DNA of 59,665 nt from an uncultured Saprospiraceae bacterium (GCA_937927575.1 CALBEE010000013.1:1-59665); one strand, 5' to 3'. Counted from the stretch's first letter, positions 46,094 to 54,113 are shown. The notes: generated by a model from the sequence alone, not told the origin. A program made the numbers and translations.

Positions 46094-46318
46094 CTAGTCT
46101 GTCTCATCCAATATAAATATTTCATTAACAGACTTGCCAAATAGTTCTGATAATTTGAGAGCAAGAATAGTAGAGGGAACATATCTATTTTTTTCAATAG
46201 AATTAATTGTCTGCCTCGAAACACCTATTCGTTTTGACAATTGCTCTTGTGTAAGATTGAACTCTGCTCTTTCAATTTTTAATCTATTATGCACGTCCAA
46301 ATCGTTTAAGCGTTTCAA
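46094..46318 (-). CDS. XRE-family transcriptional regulator
   Basis: The 74-residue protein is nearly all a Cro/CI helix-turn-helix: RLKIERAEFNLTQEQLSKRI, GVSRQTINSIEKNRYVPSTI, LALKLSELFGKSVNEIF. Its start overlaps the end of the upstream membrane-protein gene by 32 bp, so translation is coupled. Such small regulators are usually paired with a membrane protein and repress their own promoter; a matching inverted repeat is at 46774-46810. Confidence 0.92.
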   Translation of the reverse strand: MKRLNDLDVHNRLKIERAEFNLTQEQLSKRIGVSRQTINSIEKNRYVPSTILALKLSELFGKSVNEIFILDETD

Positions 46319-46757
46319 AGAATAATAATTGAATTCCTAATAGAATAAATAGAATTTCGAAAGCTGAAATTTGATGAAAGTTTATACTCCCATCTCCTGT
46401 AATTTTGGTTATGAGTAAATCAAATATAAAAGCTAATAGAGGAATTATAATTGAATAGCTAATCGCTATTACAAAGGCTATTTTGAATGATTGGAATCTA
46501 ATGTATTTCGAAAATTCGTCTTCTTGAGAATCCATGCTCAAAGAAGCTAATAAAAGGAAAAGTAAAATTAGGGTTCTAAGAACATCCTTGATTAATGGTG
46601 CAATATCTCCAAAGAACTTACTACTCATCAAGAATAATAAAATTAGACTTGCTGTTATGATGCCTATCATTTTATATTTTGACGGCAATCGAAATTCTAA
46701 TAATTTAGAAATTTTATTGTATTCGTCTTGTGCATCAGAACAATTTGATCTTGACAT
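46287..46757 (-). CDS. Four-TM membrane protein paired with XRE regulator
   Basis: From Met at 46757 the protein is 156 residues with about four membrane helices (28-44, 57-73, 92-116, 132-148). The frame opens as far as 46928, and a Met at 46883 aligns exactly with the GNAT start in the matching repeat, but residues before 46757 are basic and low in order, and the operator-like inverted repeat would then be coding. Function unknown; its partner is the overlapping regulator. Confidence 0.75.
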   Translation of the reverse strand: MSRSNCSDAQDEYNKISKLLEFRLPSKYKMIGIITASLILLFLMSSKFFGDIAPLIKDVLRTLILLFLLLASLSMDSQEDEFSKYIRFQSFKIAFVIAISYSIIIPLLAFIFDLLITKITGDGSINFHQISAFEILFILLGIQLLFFETLKRFGRA

Positions 46758-46773
46758 TTCTATATTTTTTATA

Positions 46774-46810
46774 GTGAAGTATGTTTTACTTAATGTCAAA
46801 TATACTTTAC
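46774..46810. promoter_or_regulatory. Putative operator of the XRE/membrane-protein pair
   Basis: GTGAAGTATGTTT (46774-46786) faces AAATATACTTTAC (46798-46810): 13-base arms with two mismatches and an 11-base centre. It sits just upstream of the start at 46757, where an autorepressor of the XRE type would bind. Confidence 0.6.
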
Positions 46811-46878
46811 ATTTTAGAATTTTGCAAGTTGTTGGTGTTTTAAAATGGATGATTGCTAAATTTTGGTTTCTTGTCAAT

Positions 46879-47041
46879 CTCATTTTTTGACAATGAAAGC
46901 TAACTCTGATAAATCTGTAACTCATCACTTATCAATTCCATAGCTCTCTGTATTGTCCAGGTCACTATATATCATCATTCAACATCCGCAAAGCGTTCAT
47001 AATGATCCATTACAGTGTCCACCTACACAACGGAGCCGTGC
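46879..47041. repeat. Left copy of a ~165-bp imperfect direct repeat
   Basis: This 163 bp stretch aligns end to end with 51418-51584. The most conserved part is CGTTCATAATGATCCAT (46994-47010, identical in the other copy), and both end in CTACACAAC followed by a small stem. In gene orientation it runs from the element after one gene to the start of the next. Confidence 0.8.
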
Positions 47042-47082
47042 TTTTCGTTCAATATTGAGAATGTTAAGAATGATGCGTTTCT

Positions 47083-47562
47083 CTAATTTTGTTCTATCCT
47101 TATCTCGGTTTTGACAGGATCGGTTTTCCTGTTTATTTCGGTTCCTATGATTTTATTATCTACTATGTCGTGTAAGATAATCGGATATGACGTGATCCCT
47201 CTGAGAAACACAAATCCTTCAAAGCTGATCAATCTATAAGGAGATTCCCAAGAACTATGAGAATCTATGACTTGGACTTCCTTATTGCCGTCCTTTTTAT
47301 ATACATGTAGCTGATTAAGACTTTGGCTATTTTCATAATATTCTCTGACTTGATTAGCAAGGAGGAAAGCAATAGTGATCGTGGAGATATAGTTTTCGTT
47401 TTCAAAAAACTTAAATCTCTCTACATTTTGCTGTGGGTAAGCATTGCCAAGCATATCGTGTATCATCGAAGCATACTAAATGGATTGCTCTAATTCAGCT
47501 TGTCCATAACTTGATAAGGTCATTATAAGTAGACTTAGAATGGTAATGATTTTGTGTGTCAT
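47083..47562 (-). pseudogene. Nonsense-broken small secreted protein
   Basis: ATG at 47562 opens a textbook signal peptide (MTHKIITILSLL, then SSYGQ) and 28 codons, then TAG at 47476-47478. In the same frame the sequence continues without a break as YASMIHDMLGNAYPQQN to a stop at 47083, giving 159 codons in all. The downstream part alone would lack a signal. One base change has therefore cut a secreted protein, or the stop is read through. The protein family is not recognised. Confidence 0.8.
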
Positions 47563-47580
47563 GATTTGTTATTTTCTTTG

Positions 47581-47637
47581 GTGCATTAGTGAGATTAGTA
47601 CATGTGTCGTACGCAGCGATAGCAAGTATGACTGCAC
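47581..47637. repeat. Imperfect palindrome, attC-like
   Basis: GTGC (47581-47584) with AGT (47588-47590) faces ACT-GCAC (47631-47637). Inside is ACGCAGCGATAGCAA (47611-47625), identical to 48314-48328. It lies between two same-strand genes and has no T-run. Confidence 0.5.
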
Positions 47638-47645
47638 GGCTTAAG

Positions 47646-48266
47646 CTATTCTGTTTTCAGTTTTTCGTAGTACCAACCATATTTAACATGAAATTCATCT
47701 TTTCTTTTTCTTGTTTCATTCAATTCAGTGGGCTTCCATTTTTTCTGCATAGTCTGGAAGATGTGACTTAATGGCTTACCTTGACAACACATATCTGATT
47801 CTTCTTGAAACCTGCTATCTTCAAAATATATTTGCAGGTCACCTTCAACTCGGTTCGTTATGCTTACCGAATACTTATGGACTTCATTCCAATGTATTTC
47901 GCAAAAATCATGTTGCGCTTTCAATTTTTCATCATATTCCTCTTCAAACAAATTTGCATTCCAGTATTTGTATCTGCATCCGTTGCTAAAACTGAGTGTT
48001 TTTCTATGAATATTTATTTCCGAACAAAACTTGTAATTCGTCATTAACTTTACCTTATTCCATCTATCAAAGTTTTGTTCCAAATAATCTAAAGCGACGA
48101 AATATTCTATTTTGTTTAGGTCTTCATGTTTGTCCTTTACTTCATGAGATTGATAGGTTCCGTTTTTTATTTCCACATCGAAAATAGATTGGAATTGATT
48201 CACAATATTTTTTCCTGAACTAAAAGTCAATTTATGATTTCCAACTATTTCTAATAGAGATCCCAT
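47646..48266 (-). CDS. Hypothetical protein, cassette gene
   Basis: I do not recognise this 206-residue protein. It has no signal or membrane helix, is rich in Lys, Glu and aromatic residues, and has several Cys (KFCSEI, HDFCEI, DMCCQG). It begins 20-30 bp after one palindrome and ends 9 bp before another, the way integron cassettes are packed. Confidence 0.65.
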   Translation of the reverse strand: MGSLLEIVGNHKLTFSSGKNIVNQFQSIFDVEIKNGTYQSHEVKDKHEDLNKIEYFVALDYLEQNFDRWNKVKLMTNYKFCSEINIHRKTLSFSNGCRYKYWNANLFEEEYDEKLKAQHDFCEIHWNEVHKYSVSITNRVEGDLQIYFEDSRFQEESDMCCQGKPLSHIFQTMQKKWKPTELNETRKRKDEFHVKYGWYYEKLKTE

Positions 48267-48299
48267 TTTTATTTTTCATATTGTATAGCGTACGGTTCT

Positions 48300-48345
48300 G
48301 TGATATTGAGCGGACGCAGCGATAGCAATTCTGATCTTTTATCAC
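48300..48345. repeat. Imperfect palindrome, attC-like
   Basis: GTGATA (48300-48305) pairs with TATCAC (48340-48345). The interior has ACGCAGCGATAGCAA, shared with 47611-47625. Just outside are TACGGTTCTG on the left and TTGTTAGCTTC on the right, similar to the edges of the other elements in the run. Confidence 0.5.
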
Positions 48346-48370
48346 TTGTTAGCTTCTCGTTTTTCACCCT

Positions 48371-49039
48371 TTAGTCCTTTTCTTTAATTTTTGTTATCGT
48401 TTCAATTCGCTTTCTAACAAAATCTGATGGTCTGTCATAACTATAAACGTTAGTTATTTTTTCCATTGCTTCATTATATTTCTTAGAGCCTTTGGAGTGA
48501 TTTATCAATATGATATTTTCGAATTTTTCAATATTTAATTTGCCAAATTTGTTCCATGCATCTTTGTGATTTAAAAGGTAATTGGTTTTATTTTTTTCAT
48601 CTAAATACTTTAGAGCTTCAAATACTTGAATTTGATCAAACTCCAATTCTGGATGCTGTAGATAATAATCAAGATAATTTGAAAGGTATATTATTGATTC
48701 TTCTGTATTAAACATTGCTAAAGTAATTGCATATTGTTTACCTGCGAAACAAACTTCACTCTTGAGGAGATGAACTCCTATTATATTTGTTAATTCTATA
48801 AAGTTATTGATGGCTGCAAAGTAAGCTCCAGTTTGTCGAGATCTCCAATCTACGTCGCCAATACATTTTAGAATTACATCTTTTGTAAATTCTTTCTTAA
48901 CTGATTTTATTTGTTTTATCCAATCGACATCGTCTTTGCCAAGATTCAGGTAATAAGGAGATACCCACTTTATTCGAAATTCCTCTGTGATTGTTTTATC
49001 ACTTTTGTAAGTTATAATATTTGGGAATCTGGTATTCAT
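48371..49039 (-). CDS. DUF6000-like protein
   Basis: The 222-residue protein resembles DUF6000: CIGDVDWRSRQTGAYFAAINN, LLKSEVCFAGKQYAITLAMF and YLSNYLDYYLQHPELEFDQI match the family's order of conserved words. The family function is unknown, and its members are sporadic, often near toxin or phage genes. Its ATG directly follows the TAA of the gene before it. Confidence 0.7.
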   Translation of the reverse strand: MNTRFPNIITYKSDKTITEEFRIKWVSPYYLNLGKDDVDWIKQIKSVKKEFTKDVILKCIGDVDWRSRQTGAYFAAINNFIELTNIIGVHLLKSEVCFAGKQYAITLAMFNTEESIIYLSNYLDYYLQHPELEFDQIQVFEALKYLDEKNKTNYLLNHKDAWNKFGKLNIEKFENIILINHSKGSKKYNEAMEKITNVYSYDRPSDFVRKRIETITKIKEKD

Positions 49040-49525
49040 TTATTTTTCTAAGTTTTCCCATAAGTACTCTGATTCAATATTTCTCATTTTTGAAATATCA
49101 TACGAAACTTCTGTGACATGTTGGGTTATGTATAACTGAATTTCATGACCAATAGTTGATTGGACATCTTTTAGGGACTTATGTAGGAAGTAATATTCAA
49201 TTTCTCTCTTTAGTCGAATAACCTTTGGATCTAATATTGAATCTCCATTTTTTTCATCCAAATTGAAACGAGAAACCAAATCTCTATTTATAGTTTGCTC
49301 ATCCAGAAATTCAATATGAATTTCCAAGTTGGTCTTACCAAGCAACACGTAATGTAATACTAAGGGATCATAAATCGATATTATGTAGTGCTTGGGATTT
49401 CGTTTATATGGGTCGAATTTTTTGTGATTATTCTCAATTGACAGCATTAATTCGTTAACCAGTTCTTGCTGATGTTTCATCAAATACTTATTATAAACCG
49501 ATTCTATGTATTCAATTTCTTTCAT
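49040..49525 (-). CDS. Hypothetical protein, cassette gene
   Basis: The 161-residue protein is not recognised. It is helical and charged with no signal peptide. Its stop (TAA, 49040-49042) is immediately followed, in frame, by the ATG of the DUF6000-like gene, so the two are coupled or were once one. Confidence 0.65.
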   Translation of the reverse strand: MKEIEYIESVYNKYLMKHQQELVNELMLSIENNHKKFDPYKRNPKHYIISIYDPLVLHYVLLGKTNLEIHIEFLDEQTINRDLVSRFNLDEKNGDSILDPKVIRLKREIEYYFLHKSLKDVQSTIGHEIQLYITQHVTEVSYDISKMRNIESEYLWENLEK

Positions 49526-49552
49526 TTTTATTTATGGAAGCTCACGTCCAAG

Positions 49553-49594
49553 AGCATGTGGAGTCTGACTAAAAGGAAGATTCCTTCATGCTCA
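49553..49594. repeat. Imperfect palindrome, attC-like
   Basis: GAGCATG (49553-49559) pairs perfectly with CATGCTC (49588-49594); an inner AAGGAA/TTCCTT lies at 49574-49587. No T-run follows on the minus strand. Confidence 0.5.
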
Positions 49595-49622
49595 ATGTTA
49601 TATACTTTTGCGACAAAATATT

Positions 49623-50759
49623 TTATTCTCTTATATTTTTAGAATTAATTTCATCTCTAATCCAATTTACGATTTTAATGGGAACATTAGGATGGTCATA
49701 AATGCTATGTTTAAGAAATGAGCTAAAATTGTCAGTTATTTCGATGCAGTTCTTGTGCCATTTATTTCGCTGCATACCTGTAATTTTTATTGTTGCATTT
49801 GTTAGTAATGATGTTTTACCAAAACCTAATTTATGACCAACAATAATATAAGGCAATAAGATCATCAGAATCTGTAATATAAAAAGTAAGGATAAACTTG
49901 TAGCTATCCAAAATATAATGAAAAAAATTATCCAGTCCCTATTATTTAAAAAATCAGTTAATACATTCAGAGACTCTTTCATCTCAAAATCTCCGAGGAA
50001 AAGCACGAACAAGATAAAGAGAAAAAGACTGAACAAGATAAAATTTATTCCATTCCACAGAACAAATGGAATAGAGTATAATATTTTCTGTAACTTAAAT
50101 AGTTTTATAACTTCATCCTTTTTGTGATATATTACTAAATTTGGCAATTGTGATTCTTGAAATTCTAATTGTGCCATGTTTTTTACTTGAAAATCTACAA
50201 TTTTTGTATATAGCTTTTGAAAGAAAAAATAGAATACAGCAAAAATAGATATAGTGAACATGATAATTTGAAAGTTGGTTAACTTTGGAAAATCAAATTG
50301 CAATTCTGCTTCGATTGAACTTAGTATAGGGAAGGTCAGAAAAGTCAATATTGAAGCTAGAATATAGGTCAAAAATAATCTCGATTTTCCCAGATTTCGT
50401 TTAGCAATTAGCAAAAATGGTGTTGCGAGATTAACTATGCCGTTTATTCTCATTTCTTCCGCTGAGTAAATCTTTTCTGTGTAATTAACTATGTTCCCAG
50501 CATGACTATGACATATAAGGTAATGATCGACACTGTTTATATTGCTATCTGAAAGATACTCTTTTAGATTTTTAGCTTCTAGCAATCTGTCAGAATGCGA
50601 ATTTTTTCCACTCCAACTAAACACTTTGAATTCGACAGTAATATTATGGCGCCCAAATTCTTGTTTAAGTCTATTTCTAAAGACTGAATTCCTATTAGTC
50701 CATTTATTATTCTTAGCAAAAGTACCGTGTATTAGAGTAATTAAAATTCTATTTTTCAT
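49623..50759 (-). CDS. Membrane-inserted alpha/beta hydrolase
   Basis: The 378 residues have an alpha/beta-hydrolase frame: HGTFA (11-15, oxyanion loop), nucleophile elbow CHSHAG with Ser85, and later YHKKDEV (Asp) and KHSIYDHP (His). Between the elbow and the Asp, and again after it, are about five hydrophobic helices (125-150, 165-185, 230-255, 270-295). A hydrolase core with membrane segments built in is unusual. The Gly residues of the elbow are replaced by Cys and Ala, so activity is uncertain. Confidence 0.75.
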   Translation of the reverse strand: MKNRILITLIHGTFAKNNKWTNRNSVFRNRLKQEFGRHNITVEFKVFSWSGKNSHSDRLLEAKNLKEYLSDSNINSVDHYLICHSHAGNIVNYTEKIYSAEEMRINGIVNLATPFLLIAKRNLGKSRLFLTYILASILTFLTFPILSSIEAELQFDFPKLTNFQIIMFTISIFAVFYFFFQKLYTKIVDFQVKNMAQLEFQESQLPNLVIYHKKDEVIKLFKLQKILYSIPFVLWNGINFILFSLFLFILFVLFLGDFEMKESLNVLTDFLNNRDWIIFFIIFWIATSLSLLFILQILMILLPYIIVGHKLGFGKTSLLTNATIKITGMQRNKWHKNCIEITDNFSSFLKHSIYDHPNVPIKIVNWIRDEINSKNIRE

Positions 50760-50837
50760 CAGTGTTAGTAATTAACCTTAAATATTCTGTATGTAAAGAG
50801 AACCCTCTTAATTTAATGAATTGCATATAACGGTCTC

Positions 50838-50883
50838 GTGTATGTGGCGTGCCGACCGAATGGGAGGCATGAACAGCATACAC
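50838..50883. repeat. Imperfect palindrome, attC-like
   Basis: GTGTATG (50838-50844) pairs with CATACAC (50877-50883); an inner GTGCC/GGCAT (50849-50853, 50866-50870, one G-T pair) completes the two-stem pattern with unpaired bases between. On the minus strand it ends ACCGTTATATGC; GTTATAT is one base off the GTTRRRY core of attC sites. Confidence 0.55.
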
Positions 50884-50906
50884 CTTGTTCTCATCCGTTT
50901 TTCTTT

Positions 50907-51422
50907 TTATAGTTTCTTGGTGAGGCAAAATACTATGCTGTCATCAATTGTTATTACATCACCATATTTCAGAGGAATTGAATTTTTAACTAACCCGTTT
51001 CCGTCTGGTTTATACCCCCTGTTTATATATAGAATTTGTGCAGCGCCATAGTCTTTATATACACCAAATCCAATTCCTGCAATGTTTGATACTCTTTTTA
51101 TTCTCTTTTCTGCTTCATCCATTAGTCTTGTTCCAATCCCAAGTCTTTGATGTTTTTTTAGTACATTAAAATCTGCAATTTCTGGAATTCTATTTATTCG
51201 AAAAGGCTTATAATCAGATTCCCATTTAATCGTAAGGTAGCCTGCAAATCCTTGATTCAATTCTGCAATAATAATATCTCTTTTACCCATTTTTTGGAGA
51301 TACAAATATTGTTCGTATTGTGAAATTGGTTTATTCCATCCTTGTTTTTGAAAGGATTCACTTATCTCTTTGCAATCTGTTTTTCTCATTTCTCTCAATT
51401 CAAGATTTTCTTTCATTTTCAT
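50907..51422 (-). CDS. GNAT-family N-acetyltransferase
   Basis: The 171-residue protein has the acetyl-CoA loop KHQRLGIGTRLMDEAEKRI (about 93-111) and the ending YINRGYKPDGNGLVKN of a Rim-like GNAT. The substrate is unknown. Its start codon coincides with the edge of the right-hand ~165-bp repeat, so the repeat forms its whole leader. Confidence 0.88.
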   Translation of the reverse strand: MKMKENLELREMRKTDCKEISESFQKQGWNKPISQYEQYLYLQKMGKRDIIIAELNQGFAGYLTIKWESDYKPFRINRIPEIADFNVLKKHQRLGIGTRLMDEAEKRIKRVSNIAGIGFGVYKDYGAAQILYINRGYKPDGNGLVKNSIPLKYGDVITIDDSIVFCLTKKL

Positions 51423-51584
51423 TTTTTCTTAATGGATGAGAACTCTGTTAAATCAGTAACACTTCATTTAATAATTCTATATATCTGTGTAAAGCCTAGA
51501 CTACCACCATACATCATCAACCCAACGTCCGCAAAACGTTCATAATGATCCATGACTACAGTCATCTACACAACAGAGTTGTAT
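51418..51584. repeat. Right copy of a ~165-bp imperfect direct repeat
   Basis: It aligns with 46879-47041; CGTTCATAATGATCCAT is at 51537-51553. Its left end holds the GNAT start codon and its right end a small ACAAC/GTTGT stem, where the left copy has ACGG/CCGT. It marks the right end of the accessory run. Confidence 0.8.
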
Positions 51585-51669
51585 ACAAAATACATGTGAA
51601 TAAAAAGGGAAATCACAATCTAATAACCTATATCTAAGCTATCAATAACCGAAAATACAAAATTGTATG

Positions 51670-53772
51670 CTAAAATTTAAACCTAATAAGCGCTTTTAAT
51701 TCGGTGCGATCAGGACCGAAGATGGTCTGTCCACTGCTACCGCTTTCGTCACGATTATCTAAGTGCGTACGCGAGAGTCGCATCTCTGCACTCAGCAGTC
51801 GGCTAAATCTGTACTTCGCTTTGACATAATATCTCGATCCTCTATACTGGAAGAAAGGAATCGAAAACTCATACAAAAGATCATTTTCGTAAGCATAGAT
51901 CCTAGTATCAAAGTTATCGGTATCGAATATCGAATAGCGCATCGTGATCTGATAGTTGGATCCGGAAGGACGCCATATAAAATCTTGGAAAAGTAGATTT
52001 CCTCGTGACCATGTATCATCTGCATGGAAGAATGAAAATTCGGCTCTAGATTTTAAAGAGATACTCTTATTCACGGTTTGGGTCATATGTAAGCGCAGTC
52101 TATGCAGCTTCGTACTACCGACTCGATCTATCGCATCATCATTGGCGAGGTTTCTATCTTTTACTTCGTACTTATATTGAGCATATACATTGAGTTTTCG
52201 CTTGATATTATATTCGAGTCGTGTAAAATACTCTACACCAGAGCCTGGAGCATCACGTCGGAAGCTCAGCCAAGGATTGCGCCACATATCGATGTAGGAG
52301 TTGATCAGCCACCGCTTAGTTGGTCTGATAGAGATGCCCATATAGAGTCCTTTCTCATTAGCAGTTCTACTCGATTCGGCAAAGGCATTAGAGTTAATGA
52401 CATGATAGTCTCTCGGATAATTACGATAGGCAAGCGATAGGTCGATCTTACGATCTAGGCCTAGTAGTAAGCCGTGGATCTGTGCTACAGCACCATTGTC
52501 ACTGGTCGCTACTTCTCCGAAGAAATTAAAATTACGCAAGCGATAGCTATAGCCTACACTGGCATTGGTCAGCTCGTCGCCGCTAAATCTAAATCTATTA
52601 TACAGCTGACTCGTACTCGGATTGAAAGGTAGATCAAAACGCGTCCTCAGACCATTAAAAGTCAGTCCTAAGGATTTGCGCTTATAGGCCAATACAAATC
52701 CTGTAGACTCTAGATTGACGCCATTTTTGTTTTCGATCTCACTTTCGGTCCGGTGAAATCCATTGGTCACCACCGAGGTCACTTCGCCAAATCCTGTATT
52801 GAATACGGTATCGATATTGACATTGCCACTTACTTTGACATTAGAGTAAAAGACACTGAGCTGCAAATCTTTATGTAGGCCTAGGGTAGTGGCGGCTCCT
52901 CTAAATTGGTTGGCTTCATTGACGGAGCTGTAGGGCTTGATGACCCGTCCGCCTTTCTTGATATTCATCACCTGTGAGCTCTTACGTCCTCCAAAGCTAT
53001 TATGAGCGATCAATCCTTGTCCCATACTGATGGTGTAATCGCCTACGGTCACATCTTTGAGCCAGCCCTTGATATCTCTGGCGGTGATATATCCGGAGTA
53101 GAAATCAAAGCCTTGGCTATTACTGCCTGTAAAGAATTCTTCTCCCGGATCTTTCTCTCCTGTAAGTCCTACTTTGAATACTTGTCCGTAGTCAAATTTA
53201 TACCTCGCAAAATAATGATTGCGATCACCGCGATAGTCAGGCGCTTCACCATCTTCACTTTGGTAGCCTCTTTGCTCTTCGAGGACACGCTTGGTCTTAA
53301 AAAACAACTGTGAAGAACCTTCTTTGAGGATCTGACTGAGATTAAACGTCCGTTGCTCATTAAATCCGGAGACCTTGACAAAAGGCGTAAATTCCCGGAT
53401 AGTCTCCATATCTAAAGATCGGATGGCTTGGAGCTCATATTCGCTATAAAAAGGGCCAAATACCTCTCGATAATTGAGTAGATCTTGGATCTGAATACTA
53501 TTTAAGATCTGCATCTCCTCTAGCTGTACTTCGGTCACATCATTGAGATCTACTGGATTGCGACTAAAAAAGCTGAGATCGTCTGCGATATTATTAATGT
53601 CGATTTCTTCCTCTTCGGCTTGATTTTCGAGGGCATCCTCCAGCTTCTCGATAATGATGGTCGGAATGGTGTCTTGAGCCGATAATACACCCACACTCAG
53701 TACCGCTAGTAGGCACATCATCATAGACTTCCTAAGGCTCAGATGTAGTAAATATGTAGGTCTAAATATCAC
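51670..53772 (-). CDS. Helix-hairpin-helix outer-membrane beta-barrel protein
   Basis: The 700-residue protein has a signal peptide (from MMMCLLAVLSVGVLSAQ, within the first 33 residues), then ComEA-type helix-hairpin-helix repeats at about 45-130 (NPVDLNDVTEVQLEEMQILNS, FGPFYSEYELQAIRSL) and a C-terminal beta-barrel of about 550 residues ending in IRFKF. HHH motifs normally bind DNA without sequence preference; why they sit on an outer-membrane barrel is unknown. DNA uptake is a possible role. It is common in Bacteroidota but uncharacterised. Confidence 0.82.
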   Translation of the reverse strand: MIFRPTYLLHLSLRKSMMMCLLAVLSVGVLSAQDTIPTIIIEKLEDALENQAEEEEIDINNIADDLSFFSRNPVDLNDVTEVQLEEMQILNSIQIQDLLNYREVFGPFYSEYELQAIRSLDMETIREFTPFVKVSGFNEQRTFNLSQILKEGSSQLFFKTKRVLEEQRGYQSEDGEAPDYRGDRNHYFARYKFDYGQVFKVGLTGEKDPGEEFFTGSNSQGFDFYSGYITARDIKGWLKDVTVGDYTISMGQGLIAHNSFGGRKSSQVMNIKKGGRVIKPYSSVNEANQFRGAATTLGLHKDLQLSVFYSNVKVSGNVNIDTVFNTGFGEVTSVVTNGFHRTESEIENKNGVNLESTGFVLAYKRKSLGLTFNGLRTRFDLPFNPSTSQLYNRFRFSGDELTNASVGYSYRLRNFNFFGEVATSDNGAVAQIHGLLLGLDRKIDLSLAYRNYPRDYHVINSNAFAESSRTANEKGLYMGISIRPTKRWLINSYIDMWRNPWLSFRRDAPGSGVEYFTRLEYNIKRKLNVYAQYKYEVKDRNLANDDAIDRVGSTKLHRLRLHMTQTVNKSISLKSRAEFSFFHADDTWSRGNLLFQDFIWRPSGSNYQITMRYSIFDTDNFDTRIYAYENDLLYEFSIPFFQYRGSRYYVKAKYRFSRLLSAEMRLSRTHLDNRDESGSSGQTIFGPDRTELKALIRFKF

Positions 53773-54113
53773 GGTGTTAAGATAAGCATTCTTTTAATGT
53801 TAGGGTAGTATAGAGGTTCATTATGTTGTAACCGTCGCGCTCACAATTTCGCTTCGCCAGCTGTGTATTCATTTCTTTTGCTTTTATGATTTGAATATGA
53901 AGCTTCACCTTGTCGAGATTTAACCATTGTCATAGTACCAAAACTTACGCCCACTTGCTGTAACATCTCGGCCGCTTAATGAGTCTACCATGTATTAATA
54001 AAGTCCTAATAGCGACTTTATAATATAACAACTGCCCAAAGCGTATTATATTTAGAAAACCAATTTAGTCTAATCAGATCTTAGCGGAATCTGGTGCTTA
54101 TTAAAACCCATAG
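53773..54113. other. Divergent 341-bp intergenic region
   Basis: It separates the HHH protein from the DUF5686 gene. ATAAAGTC (53998-54005) and GACTTTAT (54014-54021) form a perfect inverted repeat with an 8-base loop, 93 bp before the DUF5686 start, a possible operator. I see no promoter with both boxes well spaced and no coding remnant I can support. Confidence 0.5.

Noticed and set aside
46758..46928. An extra 57-residue N-terminus for the membrane protein
   Set aside because: It would put the inverted-repeat operator inside coding sequence, and its sequence is basic and unlike the rest; the start at 46757 is preferred but not certain.
25352..47478. Stop codon reassignment explaining the in-frame stops
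   Set aside because: One stop is TAA and the other TAG, and both codons end normal genes throughout the window.
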